This document shows, in pieces, positions 1-12,879 of a stretch of 64,000 nucleotides of DNA; within the stretch, counting starts at the first letter, position 1, and every line of letters begins with the position of its first letter. The translations under genes were made by a program, and so were the position numbers. Location: positions 1 through 64,000 of the forward strand of contig PDNA01000051.1 of NCBI GenBank assembly GCA_002573605.1, in the 5' to 3' direction. The notes under the pieces were generated by a model, which was given only the letters and a program-made list of their open reading frames with translations, was not told where the DNA came from and did no database searches. Source of the stretch: Polytolypa hystricis UAMH7299. Taxonomy: Eukaryota > Ascomycota > Eurotiomycetes > Onygenales.

Positions 1-339
1 CCCCCCCCCCCAAAACATCCTGTGTTGAAGTGTCGAGGTTTGGGGTTTTACGTCCGTCTGCTGCTCCAAGCGTGGGGGATACACGCAAGGTCCGTGCGTC
101 TCTGTTCTAGAGATATGTCCAAGCGAGCTTAGCTTGGGGTGACCGATGTTATGGCGTTAAAGAGCAGTCCACGTTATGAAACTCGACCGCCTCTTTCTTG
201 GGGTTATGAGATCTAGAGCCTGTCCTAGGACATTACACCCTTGAAGGTGGGGGACGGGGGCCCGGGCGGTATGCGATATTTTCCCCCTTCCGATTAGGCG
301 ATCGCAAGTAGGGGCGGCAAAAATTCGAGACACCCCTCC
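1..339. other. Non-coding left edge
   Basis: Begins with a run of 11 C. It is the 3' flank of the FRG1-like gene. I see no coding frame, RNA gene or repeat I can name here. Confidence 0.5.
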
Positions 340-1337
340 TCATGAGGCAAACTTATCATGTTTGCCCTTAACCCTGACATTCAGTATTTCCTCGTGATAC
401 GAGCCTTCTTTCCTCGCGCGCCTCAACCTCTTCACCTCATGGTCCTCTAGCTTTCTCCCCACCACAGTTTCCAATTCTTGCCGACTAATCTTCTCCAACG
501 CTTTACTCTCCTTCGACGCCTTTAGCCGCGGCTTGAAGCGCGCTTGCATCCGGACGCGAAAGGTGGTCGGGAACGAAATGCTCGTCGCGTCGCCGCGGAT
601 TTCCACATCCGCTGCGGATGAAGTAGCGGTGGTATCGCGTTCTTTTATTGAGAGAAAGGCTTCTGCGTCGCCGCCACGGACCTGGAATGAAAATGTTCCT
701 GGTGTATTAGGTGTCTCGATCGGGATGAATGTTTCGTAGGGTGAGACGGCGGCGGAGTTGGCGCTGAGAATCCCGAATTTGTCACAGCTTAGGTATCTAG
801 CATTTCATAGAGATAGAGAGAGTAATTAGCTTGAGTTTTGAGGGTTTGACAAGAGTTAGGCACACATGGTCTGGTTCCCAAGAATAGAGCCCCCCTTGGG
901 ACTAGTGCAGAACTGAATCAATAATGAAGAGCTTACCGTCCGTGATGGCCCTTGAAATTAAACCCCTCACTCCCCGCAACCTTCGTAGCTACCCAGACTT
1001 GCCGCACGTCATGCGGTTCCGCTGTGCGCGGGTCTCCCTCAACCATATTCTCCACCGCCAACGCAAACACCTTCCCATTGGCGTCGCACGCAACACACGT
1101 TGGCGGCGTAGAAGGTAGGACAATAACGACGGGCCCTGAGATATCCGTCGTCACGTCAGCAGTGACCCAGCTCTGTTCCTCGTGCGAGCCGCTGTCGTCG
1201 TCTTCAGCGGGCGCTTTGCTGCTAGATTCCTGAAGGCTACGGCCGCGGTTGGCGCGGTTGGTGTCGTCATCAGCAGCATCCTGACGCTTTCTTTTCTTGG
1301 GCTTTTTGTCGCCTTTAAATGACAATGGTTTGACCAT
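340..1337 (-). CDS. FRG1: FRG1-like nuclear/actin-bundling family protein
   Basis: Two exons on the minus strand: 1337-937 and 796-340, with a 140-nt intron (donor GTAAGC, acceptor CTAG). Joined in frame they give 285 aa. The start is followed by MVKPLSFKGDKKPKKRKR, the conserved Lys/Arg-rich N-terminus of fungal FRG1 proteins. The middle holds the fascin-like beta-trefoil core, with the junction reading GHHGRYLSCDKFGILSA. The C-terminus is strongly basic (KASKESKALEKISRQELE, then a run of Arg and Lys near the end). In animals FRG1 binds RNA and F-actin and associates with spliceosomes; the fungal role is inferred from the family only. An alternative acceptor 9 nt downstream (after CTAAG) also keeps the frame but would drop the YLS residues typical of the family. 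No operon-like context; it is followed downstream by the window edge. Confidence 0.85.
797..936 (-). other. Intron of the FRG1-like gene
   Basis: GT-AG intron; removing it restores the continuous FRG1 frame. The frame fails if it is read through (stops downstream). Confidence 0.75.
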
Positions 1338-1999
1338 GGTTTCTAAACACTAAATCAAAAGACTGTGCGCGGGATGGGAACGCGTCTTTCGAATAGCCAA
1401 TTAGCTATGATACTGCTTGGGAAGTTGGTTGACTGGTAATCGGAAGCTTCTCGGGGTAACAATGTTCCTTTCTGCCAGCGCTGCGCAACGCTAGTTCTAA
1501 AATTAGATAAGTTTAAACCTTAAAGGTCAAAATATGGCACATGATCTGATAGCTTCCGCCATCTGCAACTACGCTCTGCCTGCAATGTGTCCACTGGGCA
1601 TAGGTAAACGCCTGGGAGGATAATAGGGTGAGCATTGCAAGAATGGTAGGATGATACTAAGGAGATATTCAAAGTATTTTATGATGGTCTGACCCGGATC
1701 ATTTGCTGTAGACCGCTTTATGCACGAAACTTGGTGCTAAACAAGGATCAAGGGTTGAATTTATGCACTGGATTCTGCGAGATTGCAATCAAGGTCCCCT
1801 CTAGTCGCAAGGTCCTCAACCAAAGCCTTTTTATATATATATATCCTAAGAACCTAGCCAATATACAATGTTATTTGTTTCTTGAAAATCCAATCCTCTA
1901 TTTTTTATTTCCAAACCCAACAAAACAAAAGGCCATCATCTCACATTATTCTAATAAAAAAGCGAGCAAAACGAAAAGAAACGAAAAGAAATTATAAGT
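1338..1999. other. Intergenic, FRG1 promoter side / 3' flank of dehydrogenase
   Basis: No coding frame found. AT-rich toward 1830-1990 with a short TATATATA run near 1832, close to the 3' end of the neighbouring gene. The 5' half must hold the FRG1 promoter. Confidence 0.4.
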
Positions 2000-3643
2000 C
2001 TAATCGAAGGTGATGGCAGCCTTGATAGCAGACTTGTTCCTCATAGCCTCCAGACACTCGGCCCATTGCTCGATCTTATAGACCTTGTTAACAATGCCGT
2101 CGACCTTGACCTTGCCGGAATCGAGATAGTCGATAGCGGCAGGGAACTTGTAGGTTTCGCTGAAGCTACCGATGATGGTGATCTCATCGCCGACTAGAAA
2201 GGGTGGAAACAGGTATGTTAGCGAACAAATTGATCGCCAGATTTGAAACAAATCCGGATCGCTGAAAAGGAAACCAAAAATAAAACTTACAGATCTTCGA
2301 AGGAGGCCAGCTAACGCGGTCCTTGCTGGAATAGACGCCGTACACGACGAGCTTACCGCCACGACGGCAGTAGTGGATAGCATCTTCCAAAATCTTGACG
2401 CTGCCGGTGGCCTCAACGACAATGTCGAATCCGTATGGGTTGTCTGCCTTGAGCTTCTCGAATTGCGCAGTGGGGTTGGAGCGGGAGAGCTCGACGTACT
2501 CATCGGCGGCATCGAGAGATTTGGCGAGGTTCATCTTCAATCCCTCAGGAGCGGCGATAACGACCTTGCATCCACCGTTGAGTCTGAGCATTTGGGCGAG
2601 GACCTATGATTTTTTCGAGTATGAGTATTGCGTCCGTGTGTGTGCGTGTCAAATTGGGAGTGTTTTTTCCTAACTCACCAGACCAGTGGGACCGGCACCG
2701 AACATGAGCACAGTTGAGCCCATCTTGGGAGCGATCTTATCGAGACCATGCGCAGCGCATGAAGCAGGCTCTAGCAATGTGGCATCGACGTCGGAAAGGT
2801 TGTGAATCTTGAATACCTTGCCAGCTGAAGGTCGAGAGATGTCAGAAATACGTCTCTCAACAGAGAAGAATCGTACGAGTGAACGAATGCTTACCAGGGT
2901 ATGCGCAGTATTCGGCGAAACCGCCGTTCATGGTGACACCGTGGGCCTCGAAGTGCTCACAGAGCAGCTCCTCGCCACGTCTGCAGTAGAAGCATTCTCC
3001 GCAGAGCTCTGAGTTGTCAGCGACGACGCGGTCGCCGATGTTGAAGCCCTTGACAGTAGGGCCGAGGGCAGCTACAACACCAACGGTCTCATGGCCTGGA
3101 ACCAAGGGGAACTACATTCACGAATGTTAGTTTTTGTCGTTTGCATTGTCGAAGCTGGAAGATCCGGAGGGAACGCTACCTTTGCCAAGAATTCACCCTC
3201 GTGGATGTGCAAGTCGGTACCGCAAACACCACAAGCCTTCACCTTAATCTGCACAAGACATCAAACGAGTCCACGTCAGCCATCATGGATTATTTCGGGA
3301 TTGGACGTGGGATTATTTACCAAAATATCATTTTCGCGGAGCTCTGGCACGGGAATCTGGACAATGCCGTATACCTCGGGCTTCGAGTATCTAGTTGCAG
3401 GAACAAACCACAGTCAGCAAAGCCAGCTCTGGGACTTGGCACAAATGCCAGAGGTTGATGAAGATGCATTTCCAACCCATGGCGATTGAAATTGCGGTTT
3501 GGGAATGCTTGGAGATGCATTTCACAGCGCACGCATTCCGAATGTATCTGCGTGACTCAAGGGAGCTAGGGAAAAGGTTCCCAGCAAAAAGAGGGGTATA
3601 CTGACTGGAGAGCCTTCATGGTCTTTGGAATTTGAGCAGCCAT
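2000..3643 (-). CDS. Zinc-dependent medium-chain dehydrogenase, D-arabinitol dehydrogenase-like
   Basis: Seven exons on the minus strand: 3643-3606, 3390-3321, 3248-3180, 3111-2895, 2824-2679, 2603-2291 and 2193-2000. All junctions are GT-AG and phase-consistent, giving 348 aa. Catalytic zinc ligands lie in CGVCGTD (Cys42) and GHE (His66-Glu67). The structural zinc lobe has Cys96, Cys99, Cys102 and Cys110. The cofactor-binding Rossmann fold starts at FGAGPTGLV. Length and motif order are those of the fungal sorbitol/arabinitol dehydrogenase branch of the MDR superfamily, so a polyol or secondary alcohol is the likely substrate, oxidised with NAD(P)+ in the cytosol. The exact substrate cannot be told from sequence; xylitol, arabinitol or mannitol are all possible. 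The gene is dense in introns compared with its neighbours, and no residue expected in the family is missing. Confidence 0.85.
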
Positions 3644-5867
3644 TGTGACGACGAGTTTAACACCTCAGTTCTTTTAACGATTGGTTCGGAATAGGAGAGA
3701 TATTGCTAAGAAAGCGTCACGCGCACAAGTGTCAGCAGCAAGACAAGCTGAGAGGGACAGAGGGAGAACTTGTTGGAGGCTTACGAGATTAAAGAATGTT
3801 CAACGCAAAGTGAAATACTGGTATGAGGGAGGAGAGAAATAATGGGAGGAAAAATGTGCGAGGAAGAAGAAGGAAGACACTGCGGCAAGAGATATTTAAA
3901 TAAAATCAGTGAAGCTCGTCTCCAACGCCATGACGGCGTTGACGGGGGGGGGGGGTGGAATTATTGGGGAAATCACCTTCGTTATCCACCGAGCCACCAC
4001 CGCATCCACAAGATGGAGACTTCTCGAGCAGAGCGTACCCAGTCATCGGCAAGATAGCAGCTGATAGCGCCCCGCCATCGGATTAGGGGAGGTCTGCCAG
4101 AGCCAGGCCCAGGGGTCAGGCCAGGAACATGCTTTTGTAACAATGGTTTTATCTGGTTCGGGGCATTCTAGGTTTTCCAATCCATACATCTGATGTCGAT
4201 AGCTAACGTTGACTAACTTTTTTCGGCAGGGGGCAAAATCGTACATAAGCTTACAGCTACCTTACATATCACACAACCCACCTCCCTTACACTATGCAGC
4301 GCAGCAGTTGTGCGTGGAATTTTCTCGGAAATACCATATCAGAGAATCCCGACCTCCCGGGACAGTAGGTACGGAGAGGTTACCAACCTTGCAACTTTCT
4401 TTGAACCCGTGAGTAAGTGATTGGTAAACCTGCGTGGAGAACTTGGATGGGGATCTGTCTCCATGCTCTGTTTCAACAGGGCACAGCACGGTGGACAAGT
4501 CAGTAAAATATGGAGTCATTTTGTGGGTATCGAAGGCCAGGCGAGTGAACCAAGATCCTCCCGCCAACTCAGCCCTTTTTCCCGCCCGAGAGTAATGACA
4601 AGGAAGTGGCAATGCAGCACCTGTATAATCCCTCATCCAGCCCTACCGTCAATGACGGTCAACGAAGTTATTAGCGACCATGACAAACGCTTTACTCATC
4701 TTCAAAACCAAATAACGCTGCTTTTGCAGTAAGACTTCTAGAACTCTCCAGCTGGGAACTTAGGTTTTCTACAGGGAAGAGCGGGGGAGGAAAAATTCCA
4801 AAATCCGCAAAACCATCGCTGCTTTACGAAGCTTTTTAATCCCAAGCTTCTCACCGCTCAGTTGGGGATGTTGGGATAAGAAACTCCTCATACCTCGTAG
4901 TACTTTTACGTCTAGTCCGTGCACCCCTGCAGCATCGCCGCGTCACATGATGATGGACGCGGCAAAAAATATGAAAAATGAAAAACGCAAAATGCATTAA
5001 AAGCAGATCTGCTTGATTATTCAGCATAAAGTTTCTTTGACATCAGCAATCTGCTTACCCGAGATTACCAAGGATGCCACCAGAAGTCAACTCTTCCATT
5101 CGGAGGTTCGAGTTCAGTTATGCTGGGTCGAATCTCGGGTTGTTCAAAGTGCCTGTGTGGCTGACTTCCAAATTATTACGCACATCCATTTTTTTTAGAG
5201 GTGTTGACGATGCACTGCTCACTACATTTGAAGCACTAAACAAAAAAAACAACAGAAACAACGGGCTAGAACCCTAGAGAAGGAAAAGTCTCTTCCCTTC
5301 CACATGACCTTTTCGCATTGCATCCTCCAAACCCCATATTCCGGAGCTATTTAGAAACTCGCACAGCCCACCTAGAAGAGATTGGGAATAGCTAGCAGTT
5401 TCCAGCTTTGAAGCCCCCCACCCCCTCCCTTGATCTAAATGGGTAAGGAGACCGAATAAAAAGGCTTGAGCTGATAATAAATGCTAAAATAAAGCTGAAG
5501 TATCTAGTGAACTAACAACAAACAACGCACAGCTCCCCCTCCCCAGTATTGAACCACAAAAAGAGGTTCCTGGCGATGCCTATACTACCATATTCATTGA
5601 CGCCAAGTTAAAGACCCTCAATTACGCCAAAAGCTAGTAGTAGTAGGTAATGTAGATAGTTCTAGATCTCTAATTCTCGGCCCCCTCCCCTAAAAAAGGA
5701 CATCTAGATCCCATGACCTCTCATTTTTTATTATTTTCCAACACGCCCTTCTGTCTCAACGGTTCCTGGATAGTAGTAGTGTGTTCGTTCTGACGCAAGC
5801 TGGTTAGTTTCAAACAGAAGAAAAACAGTCCAACACCAAAATCCAGAGCTGACCGACCCGGTCAACA
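3644..5867. other. Gene-free stretch upstream of the dehydrogenase
   Basis: No convincing coding frame on either strand. It holds the dehydrogenase promoter and 5' UTR, a run of 12 G near 3943-3954, and otherwise mixed-composition DNA. I see no repeat shared with the rest of the window. Confidence 0.4.
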
Positions 5868-5868
5868 T

Positions 5869-5924
5869 CTCCTCCTCCTCCTCCTCCTCCTCCTCCTCCT
5901 CCTCCTTCTTCTTCTTCTTCTTCC
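5869..5924. repeat. (TCC)n/(TTC)n trinucleotide microsatellite
   Basis: About 12 copies of TCC grade into about 6 copies of TTC. The reverse strand reads as a poly-Glu frame (GAG/GAA) but has no gene context, so it is treated as a simple repeat. Confidence 0.9.
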
Positions 5925-7233
5925 CCCGCGATACAAGGGTGGCGAATATTAAGAACCCCTTGATACCTATCCATGCTTCCCCCTCTACGTTTTTGATATG
6001 CATTTTGCTAACCTTAGTGGGTTATTAATTACCCCATATACCCTGTTTCTACGGAGGGGGAAAAAAAGAGAAAATCCCATTCCAGGGGAGGTTGGGAAGG
6101 GGAAAACATTATTTACTCATACTTTGCTCATCGATAATGGGACAAAGCCTAACCGGCGGATCATAATTCCGGCCCAGCAAAATATCTCCCATCTCCAATC
6201 AAATCTCTCCATACAAAAAGGGTCATCAAATAATGAATGCTGTATGGACAAAGATAGCAAGAATCCTAGATAAATTTTTCCTTCTCTTTTGTGTGTGTAT
6301 GTGCTAGATTTATGTAAATGTACACTACTGGAAAAAAACACCTAGGTGTGTAGTGGGCAGCATGGATATCAGCCATTTGCTATGTAAGCTTTTTTAAAAC
6401 TGCACGATAAAATATATATATCTCTATCAAAAAGTAGCCCCCCCTGCAAAGATTTCTACAAAAAAACATGGAAAAGCCTAACTCTTTTAGCTACTACTGG
6501 AACCTACAAGTATCCCTATCTCTAACTTAAACTACGTCCAAAAGCAATAATAAAAAACCAAAAAAAAAACCACGAAACCTAATCTTAAACTTCCATTCTC
6601 CTACTCCGTAGTCTACTCCAAATTCTACTACCAATTGGAAAAGGCTGACGGGAGAAACTACCCCCTACCTAATAGCCTCGTATGGAATCAAAGAAAAATG
6701 ACGAGAGAACCGAGCGGAGATGGAAAATACATAAGGGGAAAAGAAAAGAAGAAACGCAAATAGTCAGTAAAACGCCGTGCTAAACACTCGCGGGAGGAAA
6801 CCCCGTCTACGATAATAGGCATAAAATAAACCTAGTGTTTTTTTCCTTCCCTAACACCCTCGTAGGGGGAAAAAGAACTCCTCCGTATTTAACGTTGAAC
6901 CCACGTTTACCCTTCTTTTCATTTTTCATTTTTAAAAAAAGGCTGCTCGGGAAGGAGATATGCGGGCAGAAAAGAATATCATTCTGTCAATGGTAAGCTG
7001 ATCCGGGCATTGAGGGTAATCATACGAGAGATAACATAGCCAAAGACGGAACGTGTGGAAGTAAAGTCAGCGATATGCATAGCAATAAAATATTTTGCGG
7101 GAAGAGTCAAGAAGAGGAAGAACAAGCCAAAGGGTAGGTAGGGGTAAGCCATAGAAAATGCCTAAGAACGCGTCTAATACGTTAGAAAATCATAGCAAGT
7201 GCCCGTCATAAAGTCATGCTAGCCGCAACCAAA
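5925..7233. other. Gene-free stretch 3' of the HECT ligase
   Basis: AT-rich, with many short A and T runs (for example around 6400-6600 and 6920-6945). It is the 3' flank of the HECT gene. No coding frame, tRNA or recognisable repeat. Confidence 0.4.
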
Positions 7234-10200
7234 TCACTTGAGCCCGAAGCCTTCACTATCGACTACCGCCCGCCACAGCTTCTCCTCCAACTTTCTTCGT
7301 GATTTGTAACGGTAAAGAGCAACCATATTGAAACAGGTCCTTGCCGTGGGGAATCTATCAGTGTCTTGACCCAGGCAAACAAGACGAATTATCAGGTTCG
7401 TTGTGCCCATCGCAGGGATACGATCACTGCCAGTGATAAAACTGAGAATTCTGCGCTGATTCTCAGGAGTTGCGTTTGCAAAGAAGTCCCAGAACCAGTT
7501 CACGACAGGCTCTCGATCGGGGTTTTCTATCTGCCAGTGTTCATAGATGGCAACTGCACGGAGGGAAGGGATGTCGAGTGGATCGTCTGAGCCGCGAACT
7601 AGTAGCTCGATCTCTTCAGGGTGGAATAGATGAAGCGCGTTACCCCCGCAAACCGTGAAGAAACCTCGTTTGAAAGGCTCGAACTGTCGTGAGACAGATT
7701 TGTCCAAGATATACTTCACATATAAGTCCACATATTCCCGTCGGTTCTCATTGGTAACTGGCCGGTCTTCGCCTCCAGGATGCAATGGAACTTCCACATG
7801 CTCGCCATACCGCTCGGTTTGAACCGCAAAATCGCAACAGAACGCCTCTTCGACATTCCCATCATAGTCGAGAAGTTGTCGCAAGCCTTTGGCAAGTGCT
7901 GGCCGATACTCTGCTAAGTCATCTAGATTTGGCCTGAACGTTTGTCGGGCGGTTGAAGTGGTGGGCACATTGCTAGGTGGTGCTGACGCAAGGAGCTTTC
8001 TGAAGGCAAACGGCGGGAGGGCAACATCGAGAATGGTGGAGTTATAGATAGCCAGGCCAAGTACAACCCCAACTAGAAAGAATTGCTCCGATGACTCAAG
8101 GCAGTATGGGTTAAAATAACAATACTGTGAATCCTCGTCGTAGATGAACAGCCCTGCATCTCATAATTAGATCACGATCAAGGACCAGGAAAGGAGTCGC
8201 TACGAACCATGAAGGGGGTCAAAAACCTCCCGGACCAAGAGCAAGAACCACTCCTTTCGTAGCCCTCCAGCATCAACGCCTTCTTCACCAAGAAACTCAA
8301 TTCGAAGGCCCTTCTTGATGTCATCTTGCCCAGTCCCAACAACTTCGCTCACACCACGAAGACTATCCTCCACCAGACAATCTCTCCGGACTTTAAGCAC
8401 AAGATATTGACTCACGCCTCTTCGGCCTAGGATACTGTCAAAGAAAGCCTCTCGAGCCTTCTCCTCCATCTTACGACGGGCATCGTGCTCCATGATATGT
8501 ATCTTTGCCCAGATGCTGAGAAAGAAAGGGTACTGGCAAAAGGAGAATTTCCCCCGGCGGGATTCCCAAGCTTCAAAGTCTGCCACTAGGTCAGAATAGT
8601 CGAGCATCGTGCTGTAAAAGGCGCTGATTGGAAGCAATGGCCTACGACAGCGGATATCATTCCTCTGTCCCAGTCCGCTAGTGGACTGTATCACATCACG
8701 TCTCCGAGTGCTGGCCATATTATTAGCAGAGAAGAGTAGAGCCATAACCCGTGCTGCTGCTCTGATTTGCCAGTCTTCACCGTAGGATACTGCGCTGCTG
8801 TCTCCAGAGGGTACCCTTGAAGAATTGTCTCGCCGTAGCGCGCTATGGAGCTGCGCTGGGGTTGCACTACCTGTTGACGAGAAAGTTGGAATGAATTCAT
8901 TCAGGTCATCTCCGGGTTTTAAAACTCTGCTTCGTCGACGTTTGCGTTCTCGAGTCAAGCGGTAGGAGATGAAACTCCCAACAAGCTCCACAATGCGTCG
9001 AAAATGGCTCTCTGAGAATCGGGAAAACCATGATATCAACAAGTGATGACATTCAGGAGGTAAATTGGAGAGTAGACCTATAATCCTTTTGATGATGAGA
9101 GAACGACGCCCCGAATCGTCCGTGGCTATGCTTGTGGATCTTGGTCGGGTTTGCGACGGGGAGCGATCAGGCCCTTCTGCGCCGGGAGGATCTTTGGGGT
9201 GGGGGGGATCGCTAGGAGAGCTGACTACCGTCAATTTTGACGACTGTTTTCTACCCACGCCATGAGAATAGAGCAACGGATTGGCAAGTAAGATCAACAA
9301 AAACCGGGTATCTTCTGGCCGCTTTAGAGGGCACCTGGGTCTTTGGAGCAGACTTTCACTGGCACGAAGCAGCACCACTCGCAAATGTTGTTGTGATCCC
9401 GAAATTTCTTGCTCTAAAGTTGGCAGCTTTATAGAATCCCATCGGTTTGCTCGTAGTGTGTGTTCTAGGCCATCCGCCCCATTGGGTTTCATTTTGTTCC
9501 ATTGATCTTGCCATGATTCCCCTGCATGAATGATCAACTGATACCAATCAGCAAGCTCAGACCAACTTATTCGCGGAGTTTTAGAGCTGACCAATCCTCT
9601 TCCGAATTCGTGAGCTTTATCTCTCGTTTGATCTTCGCTTGTGCGATCCCCATGGGGCTTATTACCAGTCCACCAGGATCCGTTCTCAGCAACATCACTG
9701 AGGAGAATGGTTTTTTCATCCAATCTTGAGACAGGTGCACTAGAAAAATATGGAGCTAGTGGCTGATCTCCTTCGCTACCTACACGAGCGGGGTGCGGCT
9801 TCACGGTGAGGAATGAATGATTCAGCGTATCACAACCGTTAAAAGACATTATGATGTAATCCTCCAACGGCCGGAAGATGGAAGTGGATTGAATTACACC
9901 ACCTCTGGCTTCCGCCTCGGGAGTAGTCCTCGAAATTGTGCGTCTCATGTCTCTTCCCGGCAAAGCTTCTAGCTCTCGAGGAGCATTGCCACGCAGATCC
10001 GACTCTACGCTTAAAGGTGGAAGCGGCTGCGACAGAGCGTTATTCTGGGGCGCCGTAAGCTTTCCGTCGGGTGAGACCCTTGACCTAGTCGGGCTGGGTT
10101 CTACAAGAGGGGGCATCTCGTTACCGACCAAGGGCGACGATGTTTTCGTATCTGAGTGAGACAGGCTGTAAGATTGGCTCCGTCTGTGAGATTCAAAGGC

Positions 10201-10926
10201 TCCACGTTTATGAGGTGCAGGCGGAGAACGACTGGGGGATCCGTCTCCGACATCCTGCTCGTCAAGATAGCTTTGCAGATAGGAGGCAAGACAGCGATCG
10301 ATGATTTTTCTGGTTCGCTCAACTGACACTGGTAGAACAGGGACTATGTTTTGAAAAAAGAGATTAGTGGGATAGTCGGCTCGAAGCTCTAAAAGCAGGA
10401 TGTAGGACCAACCTTTCTCTTGTGCCGGTGCAAGTCGGTGTTCTGTGTCGCTGAGAGGGATATGGAGAGACTGAGAGTAATAGTAAGGTACTAAATCGTT
10501 CATCGTAGTGCATTTCCCGCATCTGAATCCCCTTCTACCACGAGGAAGCACATTTGTATGGTCGCAGGTCATACACCGACACGATATTTGCTCTTCGGGA
10601 GGTGGTGCACGCGCTGGCTGTTTCTGAGGGCTGACCGACCTGGAGAGTCGTTCACCATGTGTGGCTTCATCACTGAAACGGTCTGGAAACGACTCTCCTC
10701 CGGCCAATTGGTCTGTTCTCTTTCTCGAGGCAAAGAGTGAGGGAAACGGCTGGCTCACTGAGCGCAAGTGACTGCGACGGGACGATGGTGCAATGGCTAA
10801 TGGATTGCTCGTCCTTGCACTTTCCAAATTACTATCCGAGGCTTGGGGAACGACATCGTCACGACTGTTGGATTTCGAGGCTGCCGATGCTGAGCTGGCG
10901 AGCAAGCGGGCTGTCCAGCTAGGCAT
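7234..10926 (-). CDS. HUL4: HECT-type E3 ubiquitin ligase, Hul4 family
   Basis: Two exons, 10926-8208 and 8153-7234, separated by a 54-nt intron (donor GTTCGT, acceptor GCAG); 1212 aa. The Ser/Pro-rich N-terminal ~110 residues resemble nothing in particular. A zinc-ribbon-like C4 cluster (CRCMTCD, then FRCGKC) follows near residues 115-138; the fungal Hul4 family has the same element. A long low-complexity linker leads to the HECT domain, which covers the last ~380 residues: IEFLGEEGVDAGGLRKEW, then YFNP, and the C-lobe with LPTART-like FPTARTCFNM. The Cys in that motif, 33 residues from the end, is the predicted thioester-forming catalytic residue. Hul4 proteins transfer ubiquitin from an E2 to substrates, including misfolded cytosolic proteins. 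The intron falls inside the N-lobe. No damage seen. Confidence 0.9.
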
Positions 10927-11826
10927 TGGAGCAACGGTAGCGTAGCAGAACGACGAAACCAGCAGCGGACTGGATATGAGAAATCTGTCAAGAACAGGAG
11001 GTTTTGGAGCTCCTTTAATAAATAAATAAAAACAACGAGGCCGGCTCAGTTAGTTTCAGCTCCTCTGGGACAAGGCTGAGCTGTGCCTGGCGAGCATCGG
11101 AACTTTAGTGGTTGATCAACAAAGCATGTTCGTATCTGATACGCTGGGTCGCAGGGTCAGTCATAGCCAAGAGGCAGGAAAGAAGTGCCTGGCACATCGC
11201 CTCGTGTGGCCAGACTGGGAACCTGGACAGTAAAGCATCAGAGATTGTCAGGCGCATTGGGCTTGCACAGTGCGTTCTCGGCGTTTAGGAGCAGGAGTGC
11301 AGAAGCAGCGATGGAAGAAGCTCCCATTAGTGGCGATCATGCTTGGCCAACTTGCGGCTCTGAGGGGCAGAGAGAGGCTGGTTTCCCCACAGAAACCCGT
11401 GGAAGCGTAGAACAACCGCAGATTGACAGCTCCTACTTCTTAACAGCTAAGGAACGGGATACTTGGCATGTAGCTCTGGTTGGAGCTCAACGTTCGCCTT
11501 TTTCAGATGGCTTGATATTTACTCCTTGTTTCTTGTTTATTATTATCTGCATGCCTCGACGCCTGTGGCCAACCAAGACCTGAAGAAAGTTTCTTCGTTT
11601 CTTTTTCTACCTCTCTTGGCAAACTTCGAACTTGCTGCAGCAATTTGGACTTGAGCTGTGATCTCCTTCCGATTAGTAGAAAATGTCTTATTTCGTAAAC
11701 TATGTGAGTGTACAGAGTATGATGCTCTCCATGGTGTCCTTCCAGGGCGTTTGGTGCTTGGAACTTCAACTCTTGGTGCCGGTCACCATGTCTTGCCTCA
11801 AATGACAAAACGATTTTCGTGGTCAA
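10927..11826. other. Intergenic, HECT gene promoter side
   Basis: Contains the HECT ligase promoter. Open frames on both strands are short, lack family features and disagree with each other. Nothing else recognised. Confidence 0.35.
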
Positions 11827-11829
11827 GCG

Positions 11830-12300
11830 GAAGTGCTTACTCTCGTCGAAATTCTCTAAACTTTGGATGAATAGAAGCGCGGATCTGGAGTCCCAGCAAT
11901 CAAGGGTTGCAGACCCCGAGTTATCCTCTGGACACCCCCATTATCGCTAGGGAACCCCTTCTTAGATCTCTTCAAGTATGAGCTCATAAATAGCCCTACC
12001 ATACTTGACTATATCCGATTCTGCCTGCATGGCTCCGGGGAGAAATTGGAGAATAGATCAGAAATTGCCTACTCTCTTTTCAATAGCAACTGCTATTAAA
12101 GCTTTCTATATATTCAATCTTAGCAGTTTTACATTATCTGATATTAACTTATTTCTACAAGTTTGCCAGTTTCAATAAAGATGACAAAGACTGGATAAGA
12201 GAGGTTCAATTTACAGCTAGATTGACTAAATATTTTATAGAAACAATTTCTCTATCTTTCAATACATTACTAATATCTATATACTTATCTCTATCAGTCT
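11830..12300 (+). repeat. Left arm of an inverted repeat, RIP-like
   Basis: The reverse complement of this segment aligns along nearly its whole length with 14510-15080. A shared landmark is the motif AGTATGGTAGGGCTATTTAT, read from the reverse strand here and directly in the right arm. Compared with the right arm this copy is shifted almost only by C-to-T and G-to-A changes and is strongly AT-rich, as expected from repeat-induced point mutation. It keeps a damaged copy of the short ORF found in the right arm (DWIREVQFTARL at 12180-12215). Confidence 0.75.
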
Positions 12301-12359
12301 TCTCCTTCTCCTCTTCCTGTTGAGAAAAGAAAAATGCTAATAGAACCAGCTGCAACCTT

Positions 12360-12770
12360 CATTATTGTTATTACTACTGTCAGGTAATTCCACCCGTTGG
12401 TCATAATTTCCATCAAGTCCTGTCCAGGGGGTATTGTGGAAATGATGCCACAAATATTATATTTCTCCATGATTATAGGGGCAGCCATGTGGTGAGCATA
12501 ATGAATATAGTAAGCTTGTATATTTTACTAATTAAAGAAAAGAAAAGAAAAAAGGAGGAGAAAAAACAGAATACAGAACAGAAACAACCTCTCTACAGAT
12601 TATAAAGTTCTGCTTTTTTCACATTCTCTTCCTCCTTCACCTCTCCCTTCTCCTCTCTTAACTATTGGGATTCCTGGTTGGAGCTTGCTGAACAGTATTT
12701 ATTTGTTATTGGTTTTGTAGGCCTGTTTTTAGCAAAGTTCTTCATCAAGGGTGCCTTTATTATCATCACA
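12360..12770. repeat. Diverged direct repeat, copy A (AT-shifted)
   Basis: Two blocks match the region about 1.0 kb to the right. Block one is near 12455-12500 (ATGATTATAGGGGCAGCCATG here against ATGATTACAGGCACAGCCATG near 13365). Block two is 12590-12760, matching 13690-13890 around TTAACTATTGGGATTCCTGG. This copy generally has T or A where copy B has C or G. Confidence 0.6.
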
Positions 12771-12879
12771 TGGACTGAGTAAACATATTATTATTTATAT
12801 CAATATCTACTGGGATGCTGCATTGGCTACATTCTCATTGTCAAGGTCATTGTCAGCTGAATTGAAGAGGAAGTCTTGG

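Noticed and set aside
5731..6003. Poly-Glu frame on the minus strand
   Set aside because: Produced by the TCC/TTC microsatellite.
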